Shown here: piece by piece, positions 10,696 through 20,900 of the stretch
Layout of the letters: each line of letters begins with the position of its first letter
Numbering within the stretch: position 1 is the first letter of the stretch
Source: Zygnema cylindricum
Lineage: Eukaryota > Streptophyta > Zygnematophyceae > Zygnematales > Zygnemataceae
DNA: 45,791 bases
Direction of reading: 5' to 3'
Assembly: GCA_037447655.1 (NCBI GenBank)
Contig: JBBHKE010002926.1
Coordinates: 412,544-458,334 of the forward strand
Notes under the pieces: generated by a model
What the model saw: only the letters and a program-made list of their open reading frames with translations
What the model was told of the DNA's origin: nothing
The model's database searches: none
Translations under genes and position numbers: made by a program

Positions 10696-10773
10696 CCACA
10701 GTCTTTCATTTTCTTCTTTCCTTTACTAACTTTCTTTTCTACCTTACTCCTCTCTTTCATTGCCCGCATCCAC
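10631..10773 (-). repeat. 69-bp tandem duplication (74-bp period) inside gag
   Basis: 10631-10699 and 10705-10773 are identical except for one base, with five extra bases between them. The offset of 74 is not divisible by three. The duplication therefore shifts the frame and separates the gag N-terminus from the rest of gag-pol; the peptide RAMKERSKVEKKVSKGKKKM is encoded twice. Confidence 0.95.
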
Positions 10774-11051
10774 TCATCAAAAGTAAAACGAGGACTGGGC
10801 TCAAAACAGGTACCACTGCCACTGTTCCTATTCTGACTGAAGGGATCCGGAGGAAGGGATTCTTCAGATTTCGGAATAAAACCGGTTTTGTCCCCTCCAA
10901 AGCCCCCTCCAAAGCTGAGTTCCCTTTCACTAGGCTCACGGGAAGGAACTTCGGGGGATCGCAAGTCCTCCGAAGGCTTCGGTGTAAGCCTTTGACCGAC
11001 ATCTGAAGATGAAGTGCCTTTCTTCTTCTTTCCCATCCTGCCGGACCTCAC
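10683..11051 (-). pseudogene. copia gag N-terminal fragment
   Basis: Begins 26 bases after the primer site with Met-Arg-Ser-Gly-Arg-Met-Gly-Lys-Lys-Lys-Lys. It is Ser/Pro/Glu-rich and ends in FTFDEWMRAMKERSKVEKK before running out of frame at the tandem duplication. A second in-frame Met at 11036 is an alternative start. It is the native N-terminus of gag, disconnected from the downstream frame only by the 74-bp shift. Confidence 0.85.
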
Positions 11052-11076
11052 ACACTCCTCACTGGGAGTAAAGCCT

Positions 11077-11088
11077 GCTTTGATACCA
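11077..11088 (-). other. primer binding site (initiator Met-tRNA type)
   Basis: Minus strand TGGTATCAAAGC lies two bases inside the 5' LTR. It matches the TGGTATCAGAGC primer site common in plant copia elements, complementary to the 3' end of initiator Met-tRNA, with one mismatch. Confidence 0.9.
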
Positions 11089-11090
11089 AA

Positions 11091-11599
11091 TGTAAAAAGA
11101 TCACTAAATGCTCACGTCTTATAAAGTGATCACATCACTAAATGCTCACGTCTTATAAAGTGATCACACAGCGGATGCTTTCACCATTAATCACACACAT
11201 AAGAACATTCACAGATCACATCGACCAATACACATTTATATTATACCGAAGCTTTTCTGTACATAATTTCTCTCCCAATTTTCTTACTTAACCTTTTACC
11301 CAATCTGACTACTATATTAGTGTACAGAACACACAACAAACTTTAAAATACACGGCACGGAAAACGTGCATCTCAAACACCTCTCCACAATTCAACATCT
11401 GGCAGCAAGACTGAAAACAGTGTGCAAGTCAGCACACTCGGTACCACGCAACACAACGAACCAAAACAAACGTACAACAAACATACTACCGTACGGAACA
11501 AACAAATATACGTGACGCGAACCGACATACAAGACTTAGACGAGAAATCGAACAAAAGACTGTATCGCCTAACACCCGATTCCACAAATGTCCTAACAG
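11091..11599 (-). repeat. 5' LTR of the copia element (509 bp)
   Basis: Partner of 5623-6071. It contains a perfect 34-bp tandem duplication at 11101-11134 and 11135-11168, at the U5 end; each copy carries an imperfect dyad TCACT...AGTGATCA. It also keeps about 23 bp (near 11231) that are missing from the 3' LTR. Confidence 0.95.
11101..11168. repeat. 34-bp perfect tandem duplication in the 5' LTR
   Basis: Two adjacent identical 34-bp copies; the 3' LTR has one. It therefore arose after integration, or the other LTR lost one. Confidence 0.95.
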
Positions 11600-11604
11600 T
11601 ATAT
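11600..11604. repeat. target-site duplication GTATA (right)
   Basis: Identical to 5618-5622. Confidence 0.9.
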
Positions 11605-12012
11605 AGAAATAAAGAATATAATAAAACCTACAGAGTGCCATAATCATATGATGTCTATTAGAACTATGTTAACCCCAAACCGTAAACAAAATCTTGACTT
11701 TTCAACTTTCTCAACTCGAGAAATGGTAGGTGTAAATGCTTTATAACTTATCACCAAGTTTAATATTCTTTTATTCCCTTTTTCTCGCTTTGTTTTGTCT
11801 TTCCATACTCTGTGCTCTCTATCCCTGCACATCACCCACTCATGAATCTCAACCACTTCTCTCCAACTCTCACCTTCTCAGTATTCCCATAAATGTATAA
11901 GTTGGAAAACTTGCCATAAGTTTTACATGGAACATTGCATTAAGTTTTACAAAAAACAAATAACAAATTAAATGTGGATCACATGAGTTTTGTTATCGAT
12001 GTCTCTAAGCGA
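11605..12012. other. non-coding spacer
   Basis: AT-rich, with two similar CATAAGTTTTACA segments near 11920 and 11942. No gene recognised. Confidence 0.4.
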
Positions 12013-12015
12013 TAA

Positions 12016-13275
12016 GGGTATGTCTTCAAGTGCCAAAGTAAGGGTATTTTGATGTCATTTTCCTCTAAAACGTAGCGTAGTACCGTTTAAGTTACATACG
12101 TACAAAGAAATATAAAATATTAGAAATACATTTCCGTCATCGTCGAACTTAGAATGCACTACACCGCGAACGGTAATTAGCGTAAAGAAATAATTAGTGT
12201 AAAAAAATGTAAAAAAAATAATTAGTGTTATTAACTCTAATTTGGGTTTCGTTTTTTTTTTTTTATTATTTACTATAATTTATCAATAACTATAATTTGG
12301 GTTTCTTTTTGTACTAATTATCCGCGCTGCATATCTTTACCGTAAATTAGGTACACGTACATAATTTGACAAAATGTACAGTTTCACGTCATTATGACGT
12401 TTTCACTAAATGGTTTGTGAAAACCGAGTTACATGATAACGGCATGTATTAAATAATTTTTTGTACTTTTTTAGTTAATAAAGTACAATTTTGCACAATC
12501 ATGCACCGACCGTACACCACACTATTTAAAACGACACTACATTAGAGTTGTTAACGCTGATTCAAAAAGTGTCTTAAATAATATAAAGAATAATTTATAA
12601 TTATGTTCTCTATTTAGGGTGATAGAGTCAAAATTTGGGGCGACGAAATAAGCGTAAATAACACTAATTACGATTCGCGGTGTATATGTTATCGTCTTGT
12701 GTTTTTCCACCCAGGGCCACGTGAAGAAATCTCAACTTCAAACAGTATTTTAAAACACATCGGCTATCTGTTTCAAATTAAAGTATCACCTATTTTAAAC
12801 TAAAGTATCGCCGCTAAACAAATAGGAACACCTATTCGCAAGTGTCAAAAAAAATTTTAATTTTTAAACGATTTCAAGAGACGAGGGAAAGTACACAATT
12901 GGTTTTGTTTTCTTCGTCTTTGTCCGGTACGGATTTTATTTTCAGGGGTCTTAGATTCCGATGCCATTTCCCGTCGACCGGACAGAAGACATAATGGCAA
13001 AGTGCACCTTTTTCAATCATGAAACGGCACAGGCTGTAAGGCGGTACGGCTACAATGTCATGGAAAGACATGCGACTATTACAAAAAATAACGCGCGTCA
13101 TCACAAACTGTAGATGTTGATAGCAATCACGGGCATTGTCGACGTATACAATAGTCACACCATTTAGTAACAATTTCGTCGTTACACATTAGGACACTTT
13201 GAAAACCGTGTACGGATAATCTGCGCTAAAATACAAAGTAACTTTGCTAGGTTAGAAGTACATGGAGACATACCC
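12016..13275 (+). mobile_element. PIF/Harbinger-like element E3 with nested MITE
   Basis: The left end GGGTATGTCTTCAAGTGC and right end (reverse complement) GGGTATGTCTCCATGTAC form 16-bp inverted repeats with two mismatches. Both are flanked by TAA (12013-12015, 13276-13278). The left subterminal region shares the TGTCATTTTCCTC-like block of the element at 22268. The right subterminal region shares the AAAGTTAC and GCAGATTATCCG-like blocks. A different MITE occupies 12160-12684. No transposase is visible. Orientation is arbitrary. Confidence 0.75.
12160..12684. mobile_element. TA-flanked MITE, long class (copy B), nested in E3
   Basis: Ends are TACACCGCGAACGGTAATTA and (right) TAATTACGATTCGCGGTGTA. 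The interior contains CCGTACACCACACTATTTA, also found inside copies F (28114-28647) and H (28875-29417), so these three form one length class of about 525-545 bp. Its location inside E3 dates it after E3. Confidence 0.75.
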
Positions 13276-13278
13276 TAA

Positions 13279-13907
13279 GATACCACAACACACCATGAAC
13301 GGGACATTGTCCGACAAAAAACATAAGTGAAATCACACATTAGAGAAAACAACAAAAATTCCACCAAGGAAACAAAACTCTTGAAATACCCTTAAAAAAC
13401 CCTTAAAACCCTTTAGAGAAAACTCAAACGACCCTAAAAAACAAAAGAAATGGTCCAACCATCATACACACACTCATGAGAAGATTAATGAACATTTTCA
13501 CAAATTTGTTTCAATAAATAAGAAATAGAGTATAAATAGATGTTTGCATCCCTTTAAATTGTCAAATCCTTACCTTACCTCCAATAAGAACACAAAAATA
13601 GATACATACTCAAAAAAAGAAAAGGATAAAATGGGACAAAAAAACAAGAGAGAGGCACTACACGGAAAAAGACTCTAGAGAATTCTCAATTAAGATTTAA
13701 AAAAAAAAAAGTTACCTTAAAACTAAAAAAACTGTAAAAGAAAAGGGAAAGAAAATTAAGAATATCTCTTTGAATCTGAAGTTAAAAGAAGACTAAAATG
13801 GCTTACTACACTTTCAACAGAAAAAATAACAAATCAAACAAAACAAACAAAAAAACAAACAATCAAAGAACTTCTATTTATGGCGGTAAAAAGGAAAAGA
13901 CTTTCTT
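13279..13907. other. A-rich non-coding stretch, 3' flank of the glycosyltransferase gene
   Basis: Many A runs and a few degenerate CCCTTAAAA or ACCCTAAAA words (13385-13440). It lies downstream of the minus-strand gene that ends at 13908. No clear gene. Confidence 0.4.
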
Positions 13908-15171
13908 TCAATTCCTTAACGGTTTCCCGTCATAATTCTCCAAACAAAACATGTCGAGAGTGACTTCTTGTCGTGTTTTTCCCTTCTCTTTTGAACAACA
14001 ATTCTTTTTCAACCACTTTACGACAATTTCCATTCTCTTACTAATGACCGCCGTATTATATCGACTACCACTACACAACTTTTCAAAAAAGACAAATTCC
14101 CAATCAACGCCCCAATAATGTCGAAGCTCGACAAACTTATACGGTGTTTGACTACGATCCCAACCAGTGCATTTTTTTTTATCAGGACAAGCTGCAGTTT
14201 TTCCATTATTGTAATTTAAAAAATATGGATGTGAAAATTGCTCGGCATATTTTGGTTGTACAATCGATTTTCCTTCAGAAAAACCCATCATCTGCCCACA
14301 AATATTGTTCCAAAAAAGTTTTGCTGAAATTGTGCTGAACCACACCCCTAGGAATAAACATTCTCCACTTTATTTGTAGTCCGAGAAAATCTTGGTAACC
14401 GATTAGAAATTCCGGTATACAAGTTGGATTTGGAGGATTGATAACCATATATTCGTCAACGTCGAAAAACGCAATCCAATCGAAAGATGTTCTAGCTTTC
14501 TCAAGACAATCGTTATAGGCTTGAGCTTGTAAATAATCTAACGTGATCCAATCTCGAACTTCCACAAATCCGGCTTCGACAAACGGTTTCACATTTTCTC
14601 GAAAGCGTACATATTCGGTAGTTTTCTGAAAGGAGTATCGTAAATGTAGATTTTTGATATCCCGTGTACTAAATAATATGACATCCATTCTTGAATGTAG
14701 GGAGAATTTCTTTGTTGTAAAGCAAACATCGCTACTTTGGGTAACGAGACATTTGTCGGACATGCTTGATACAGGTCTAAACGTTCTTTGATAACTTTTG
14801 CAGATTGAATTTGGATTTTATGTTGATGCTTCTTCTGAAAAACAAGTACTTATTTGAACGTTACACTTTTGGACTTGAAGTTTGATAAGGTCTCTTATGC
14901 CGTCCTCGATTTCCATGGATTCCATTGCATTTAAGATGGGATTTACACAATCCAATGGTTTTTCGAGTTCCACCGAATTTAGGGAACGATACAAGATATC
15001 GAGTGACTGACTTCGTGGATGTCGAAAAAATCCAACATTGTTTGTGAAAACAAAATGTAAACTCAAGAGAAGAAGAATCCCAACTATAATTCGTGGAAGA
15101 ATTGAAAGTAAAACATACTTTTTTCGCCAAGAAAGTGGATTCACAGAATACCGTAAGTCTGAATTACGTCC
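13908..15171 (-). pseudogene. GT92/DUF23-type glycosyltransferase, broken reading frame
   Basis: Type II membrane glycosyltransferase, presumably Golgi. The exon opening at 15171 follows a strong acceptor (a CT-rich tract, then TTATTTCAG). It encodes a basic stretch (SWRKKY), one membrane helix (about PRIIVGILLLLSLHFVF) and a stem. The catalytic region follows in pieces: KVAMFALQQRNSPYIQEW with HGISKIYIYD (14834-14650), then the AYNDCLEKAR and FDWIAFFDVDEYM blocks (14646-14287; the DVD metal-binding motif is at 14455-14463). GKSIVQPKYAEQFSHPYF and the LRHYWGVDWEFVFFEKL block (to 13908) end it. The pieces lie in alternating frames, so at least two one-base shifts occur near 14640 and 14285 (a T run). 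The change near 14837 sits at a TTTTTCAG and could be a very short intron. A pseudogene or assembly indels are both possible. The first exon was not found. Substrate unknown. Confidence 0.75.
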
Positions 15172-15600
15172 CTGAAATAAAAAAATATAATAATGGAATT
15201 CGAAGGAGAGAGAGAGAGAGGGAGAGAGAGATTGAAAAACTGGAGCTACACCACAATCAATATAAACGTTCATAACACTAATTCAGTGCTTGTTTTTTTT
15301 GTGGCCCCAAGACATAAAATAACGTTAATATTACTAATTGTTCTTCTCTTAACTCTAGCTTAATAAGCAGTTTATCGTCCATGTCTCTCAAACCTAAATT
15401 ATAATTAATACCCCTAAAAAAACCCCTCGTTGTATATTTTTCAACGATAAGCCAATAGAAATTCCCGGTGCAGTGTTCCTGGACCCTAAAGTACTGAGGT
15501 GTTTTGTTGCTCATGAGATAATTCAGGTCAAGTCTGAAAAATAAATAAATAAAATAAACAAATATAAAAATAACGGATCTGGTGGGAAATAACATGAAAC
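15172..15600. other. upstream/intron region of the glycosyltransferase gene
   Basis: 15193-15235 is a GA repeat, which gives the polypyrimidine tract of the acceptor on the minus strand. A second acceptor-like TTTATTTTTCAG on the minus strand near 15538 precedes an open frame with an internal Met. I could not show it to be an exon. The segment 15243-15290 resembles a worn end of the CACCG-type MITEs. Confidence 0.35.
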
Positions 15601-15915
15601 GACGGCATATGACAAGGTTTTCTGGGGTTCGATATGTTTAAGGTTTTTTTTGGAGTTGGGGGGGTGGATAGTTTATTCCGGGTTTATTAGGAAATTTTGA
15701 GGGTATTGAGATTATTTTTTATGGCTTGTTCATGAAATCTTAAGGTCTTCAGGGTTTTCGAAGCTTTAAGGTTTTCAAAAGATTTAGGGTTTTCAGAGAA
15801 ATTACGATATGCATGATTTTTTGGATTTTCAAGGAATTTAAGGTTGTCAAAGATTTTAGAGTTTTCAAGGAGTATATACTTTCTAGGGTTTCCAAATTTT
15901 AGGGTTCTCATGGTG
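15600..15915. repeat. degenerate TTTAGGGTTTTC tandem repeats
   Basis: A motif close to TTTAAGGTTTTCAAAGATTT or TTTAGGGTTTTCAGAG recurs at roughly 18-30-bp intervals. It resembles the plant telomere word TTTAGGG but is irregular, so it is more likely an old minisatellite than a true internal telomere tract. Confidence 0.6.
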
Positions 15916-16697
15916 GTGGAACGTTTTAGGGTTAAAGCAATCCACTAGTTGTAAACAACTATAACGCCAATTATTCAACATAAGCAACATTTAAGAATTT
16001 TATGGGTTTTAATTTATTTATTAATGAGAATAATAAAATAGAAAATAAATATCAATTGGTTTTTCCAGCAAAAAAACCACACTAGAAATGAAAAAAAAAA
16101 AAAAAACATCGAACGTACAAATAATTTGCGTAGAATTGTCTTTCAAGTTAAAATAGCATTTACTAAATGTACAATAGTTATTATATCTATTTTTTAACAA
16201 GTTTCGGATATTTTCTCCAAGACTATTACATTATTTAAATTTAGTTTTTTTAGACAATTTTATGCTTTATTTTTCATTTATTTTTGTTCTATTTTAATTT
16301 TAGTTTTGTTTTATTTTTCTTTTATTTTTGTTTTAATTTTTGTAATATTTTTTGTTTTTTTTGGACATAAAATTCATCTTTTCTAATAGTGGGAAAAGAG
16401 TTACAAAACTGGAAAAAAAAAAGAAATAAACAACAAAATCGCGAACAATTATTCAATAAAAATAAATAAACAAATAAAAACTCAGATTAGGATCAGAAGT
16501 CAAACTATCCTCCGAACTTCTGCAAACACTTTTTGAAACATCGCCAACTCCCGTTTTTTTCACGGAAGCCATTTTTGGCTAAACAACAAAACAAACAGCA
16601 AACAAAAAAATAATAAGAATTAAAATATTTTTCAAACCAAAAAAGAAAAGAAACAAATAGGATTGAAAAGGATATGAGAAAAGAAAATAAAAACTAA
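15916..16697. other. AT-rich non-coding stretch
   Basis: Contains a TTTTATTTTTGTTTTA-like imperfect repeat at about 16255-16350 and A runs. No gene recognised. Confidence 0.4.
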
Positions 16698-17322
16698 GAG
16701 GGAGGGAGGGAGGAGGGAGGGAGGGACGGGGGGACAGGGGGAGGGGGGGAGGAGGGGAGAGGGGGAGAGGGGGAGAGAGGGAGACAGAGGGAGACAGAGG
16801 GAGGGGGAGAAGGGGAGAGAGAGGGAGGAGGGGGAGAGGGAGGAGGGAGAGAGGGAGGGAGAGAGAGGGAGAGGGAGGGAGAGAGAGGGAGAGGGAGGGA
16901 GAGAGAGAGGGAGAGGGAGAGGGAGAGGGAGAGGGAAAGGGAGAGGGAGAGGGAGAGGGAGGGAGAGGGAGAGGGAGAGGGAGAGGGAGAGAGGGGGAGA
17001 GAGGGGGAGAGGGGGAGAGGGGAGAGGGGGAGAGGGGGAGAGGGGGAGAGGGGGAGAGGGGGAGAGGGGGAGAGGGGGAGAGGGGGAGAGGGGGAGAGGG
17101 GGAGAGAGGGAGAGAGGGAGAGGGGGAGAGAGGGAGGGGGGGAGAGGGAGGGGGAGAGGAAGGGAGGGAGGGGGAGAGGGAGGGAGGGAGGCAGGGAGGG
17201 AGGGAGGGAGGGAGGGAGGGAGGGAGGGAGGGAGGGAGGGAGGGAGGGAGGGAGGGGGGGAGGGGGGAGGAGGGAGGGAGGGAGGGAAAGAGGGAGGGAG
17301 AGAGAGAGAGAGAGAGAGAGAG
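16698..17322 (+). repeat. 625-bp polypurine (G/A) tract
   Basis: Almost uninterrupted purines on the plus strand: GGAG, GGGAGA, GGGGGAGA and finally GA repeats. Long Pro/Ser/Leu frames on the opposite strand are artefacts of this composition. Such mirror-like purine tracts can form triplex (H-DNA) or G-quadruplex structures. Confidence 0.95.
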
Positions 17323-17940
17323 GTCTTTATAAATTGTACGGATAAAATATTGTTCCAATAACAAAACAAAAATAAAAAAAAACAACAAGAAAAAAATCAA
17401 AAAACATAGATATATATTAAAAACCCTGCAAAAACAAATACCTTAAAAAAAAAAAAATCCCTAAAAAAACCAAAACATTTCAAGAGTCCGCTAAATACAG
17501 TATTTAAAAGATACTGTACGGCAAACAGTAGACCCTAAAAAACCCTAAAATACCCTAAAAACCCTATAAAACCCTAAAAAACCCTTAAAACCCCTGAAAT
17601 TTACTAAAAACCCTAAACTTTCCTTGTAAAACGTTTGCGACCGTACCTCCCCAGTTTTGGAAACCTACCGAACCGTGCAGAAGTCGAAACGTCGCCATCG
17701 TTTTTCACCACACTGCTCACGAATTTGTAAAAGAGACGGCGATCGCATAAATGCTCGTATCGCAACCGGAAGACGATTCGATTTTCTCTATTTTTTAAAT
17801 GTACGCGTATCGCCCGCCTCTTTGAAAAATCCTGTGAAACATTGGCAGACGAAACTGCGAGGAAATTACAGTACAGAACTGTTTGACCCTCGTTTTGAGG
17901 TAATACAGTTTGAATCTATCGAACTTTTTTTTTCGCGTAG
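17323..17940. other. spacer with degenerate CCCTAAA words
   Basis: 17520-17630 holds about eight ACCCTAAAA-type words with varying A length. 17640-17940 carries a short open frame with no recognisable family and ends at the first unit of the 65-bp array. Confidence 0.4.
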
Positions 17941-20900
17941 ATTTAAGGGGTGTCCCCATGTAATCTGTACTTTGATAATGTATTTTGGACCGTAGTGAAG
18001 ATTCGATTTAAGGGGTGTCCCAATGTAATCTGTACTGTGATAATGTATTTTGGACTATAGTGAAGATTCGATTTAAGGGGTGTCCTCATGTAAACTGTAC
18101 TTTGATAATGTATTTTGGACCGTAGTGAAGATTCGATTTCAGGGGTGTCCCCATGTAATCTATACTTTGAGAATGTATTTTGGACTGTAGTGAAGATTCG
18201 ATTTAAGGGGTGTCCCCATGTAATCTGTACTTTGAGAATGTATTTTGGACCGTAGTGAAGATTCGATTTAAGGGGGTGTCCCCATGTAATCTATACTTTG
18301 AGAATGTATTTTGGACTGTAGTGAAGATTCGATTTAAGGGGTGTCCACATGTAAACTATACTTTGATAATGTATTTTGGACTGTAGTGAAGATTCGATTT
18401 AAGGGGTGTCCCCATGTAATCTATACTTTGATAATGTATTTTGGACCGTAGTGAAGATTTGATTTAAGGGGTGTCCCCATGTAAACTGTACTGTGATAAC
18501 GTATTTTGGAATGTAGTGAAGATTCGATTTAACGGGTGTCCTCATGTAATCTGTACTTTGATAATGTATTTTGGACTGTAGTGAAGATTCGATTTAAGGG
18601 GTGTCCCCATGTAATCTATACTTTGATAATGTATATTGGATCGTAGTGAAGATTCGATTTAAGGGGTGTCCCCATGTAATCTATACTTTGATAATGTATT
18701 TTGGACCGTAGTGAAGATTCGATTTAAGGGGTGTCCCTATGTAAACTGTACTGTGATAATGTATTTTGGACTGTAGTGAAGATTCGATTTAAGGGGTGTC
18801 CCCATGTAAACTGTACTTTGATAATGTATTTTGGACTGTAGTGGAGATTCGATTTAAGGGGTGTCCCCATGTAATCTGTACTTTGAGAATGTATTTTGGA
18901 CTGTAGTGAAGATTTGATTTAAGAGGTGTCCCTATGTAATCTATACTTTGAGAATGTATTTTGGACTGTAGTGAAGATTCGATTTAAGGGGTGTCCCAAT
19001 GTAATCTATACTTTGATAATGAATTTTGGACCGTAGTGAAGATTCGATTTAAGGGGTGTCCCCATGTAAACTGTACTGTGATAATGTATTTTGGACTGTA
19101 GTGAAGATTCGATTTAAGGGGTGTCCCCATGTAAACTGTACTTTGATAATGTATTTTGGACCGTAGTGAAGATTCGATTTCAATGGTGTCCCCATGTAAT
19201 CTATACTTTGAGAATGTATTTTGGACTGTAGTGAAGATTCGATTTAAGGGGTGTCCCCATGTAATCTGTACTTTGAGAATCTATTTTGGACTGTAGTGAA
19301 GATTCGATTTAAGGGGGTGTCCCCTTGTAATCTATACTTTGAGAATGTATTTTGGAATGTAGTGAAGATTCGATTTAAGGGGTGTCCCCATGTAATCTGT
19401 ACTTTGAGAATGTATTTTGGACTGTAGTGAAGATTCGATTTAAGGGGTGTCCCAATGTAATCTATACTTTGAGAATGTATTTTGGACCGTAGTGAAGATT
19501 CGATTTAAGGGGTGTTCAATGTAATCTATACTTTGATAATGAATTTTGGACCGTAGTGAAGATTCGATTTAAGGGGTGTCCCCATGTAATCTGTACTGTG
19601 ATAATGTATTTTGGACTGTAGTGAAGATTCGATTTCAGGGGTGTCCCAATGTAATCTATACTTTGATAATGTATTTTGGACTGTAGTGAAGATTCGATTT
19701 AAGGGGTGTCCCCATGTAATCTATACTTTGAGAATGTATTTTGGACTGTAGTGAAGATTCGATTTCAGGGGTGTCCCCATGTAATCTATACTTTGAGAAT
19801 GTATTTTGGATTGTAGTGAAGATTCGATTTCAGGGGTGTCCCCATGTAATCTGTACTTTGAGAATGTATTTTGGACCGTAGTGAAGATTCGATTTAAGGG
19901 GGTGTCCCCATGTAATCTGTACTTTGATAATGTATTTTGGACTGTAGTGAAGATTCGATTTAAGGGATGTCCCCATATAAACTGTACTTTGATAATGTAT
20001 TTTGGACCGTAGTGAAGATTCGATTTCAGGGGTGTCCCCATGTAATCTATACTTTGAGAATGTATTTTGGACTGTAGTGAAGATTCGATTTAAGGGGTGT
20101 CCCCATGTAATCTATACTTTGATAATGTATTTTGGACCGTAGTGAAGATTCGATTTAAGGGGTGTCCCCATGTAAACTGTACTGTGATAATGTATTTTGG
20201 ACTGTAGTGAAGATTCGATATAAGGGGTGTCCCCATGTACTCTGTACTTTGAGAATGTATTTTGGACTGTAGTGAAGATTTGATTTAAGGGGGTGTCCCC
20301 ATGTAATCTATACTTTGAGAATGTATTTTGGACTGTAGTGAAGATTCGATTTAAAGGGTGTCCCCATGTAAACTGTACTTTGATAATGTATTTTGGACTG
20401 TAGTGAAGATTCGATTTAAGGGGTGTCCCCATGTAATCTATACTTTGATAATGTATTTTGGACCGTAGTGAAGATTCGATTTCAGGGGTGTCCCAATGTA
20501 ATCTATACTTTGATAATGTATTTTGGACTGTAGTGAAGATTCGATTTAAGGGGTGTCCCCATGTAATCTATACTTTGATAATGTATTTTGGACCGTAGTG
20601 AAGATTCGATTTAAGGGGTGTCCCCATGTAATCTATACTTTGATAATGTATTTTGGACCGTAGTGAAGATTCGATTTAAGGGGTGTCCCCATGTAATCTA
20701 TACTTTGATAATGTATTTTGGACCGTAGTGAAGATTCGATTTAACGGGTGTCCCCATGTAAACTGTACTGTGATAATGTATTTTGGACTGTAGTGAAGAT
20801 TCGATTTAAGGGGTGTCCCCATGTAAACTGTACTTTGATAATGTATTTTGGACCGTAGTGAAGATTCGATTTCAGGGGTGTCCCCAGGTAATCTATACTT

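Larger units (their letters stand above)
5623..11599 (-). mobile_element. complete Ty1/copia LTR retrotransposon, coding-defective
   Basis: A 5,977-bp element transcribed from the minus strand. In its own 5' to 3' order it has a 5' LTR (11599-11091), primer site, gag, protease, integrase, reverse transcriptase, RNase H, polypurine tract and 3' LTR (6071-5623). The integrase-before-RT order and domain motifs identify Ty1/copia (Pseudoviridae type). Both LTRs begin TGTTAGGACA (read on the minus strand) and end in CA. They differ by roughly 20 substitutions by eye plus two length changes, so the insertion is not recent. Damage consists of a 74-bp-period duplication in gag, three in-frame stops, and an offsetting frameshift pair in RT. 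This copy cannot make a continuous polyprotein. Confidence 0.96.

Noticed and set aside
13908-15273. Galactan synthase (GALS) assignment for the glycosyltransferase
   Set aside because: The GT92/DUF23 family blocks fit, but the plant GALS-specific segments were not recognised; left at family level.
15600-15915. Internal telomere tract
   Set aside because: The repeats are irregular and longer than 7 bp; they do not form an exact TTTAGGG array.
16579-17400. 273- and 245-codon Pro/Ser/Leu-rich frames on the minus strand
   Set aside because: They are the pyrimidine-strand reading of a simple purine tract; two frames are open at once and there are no domains.
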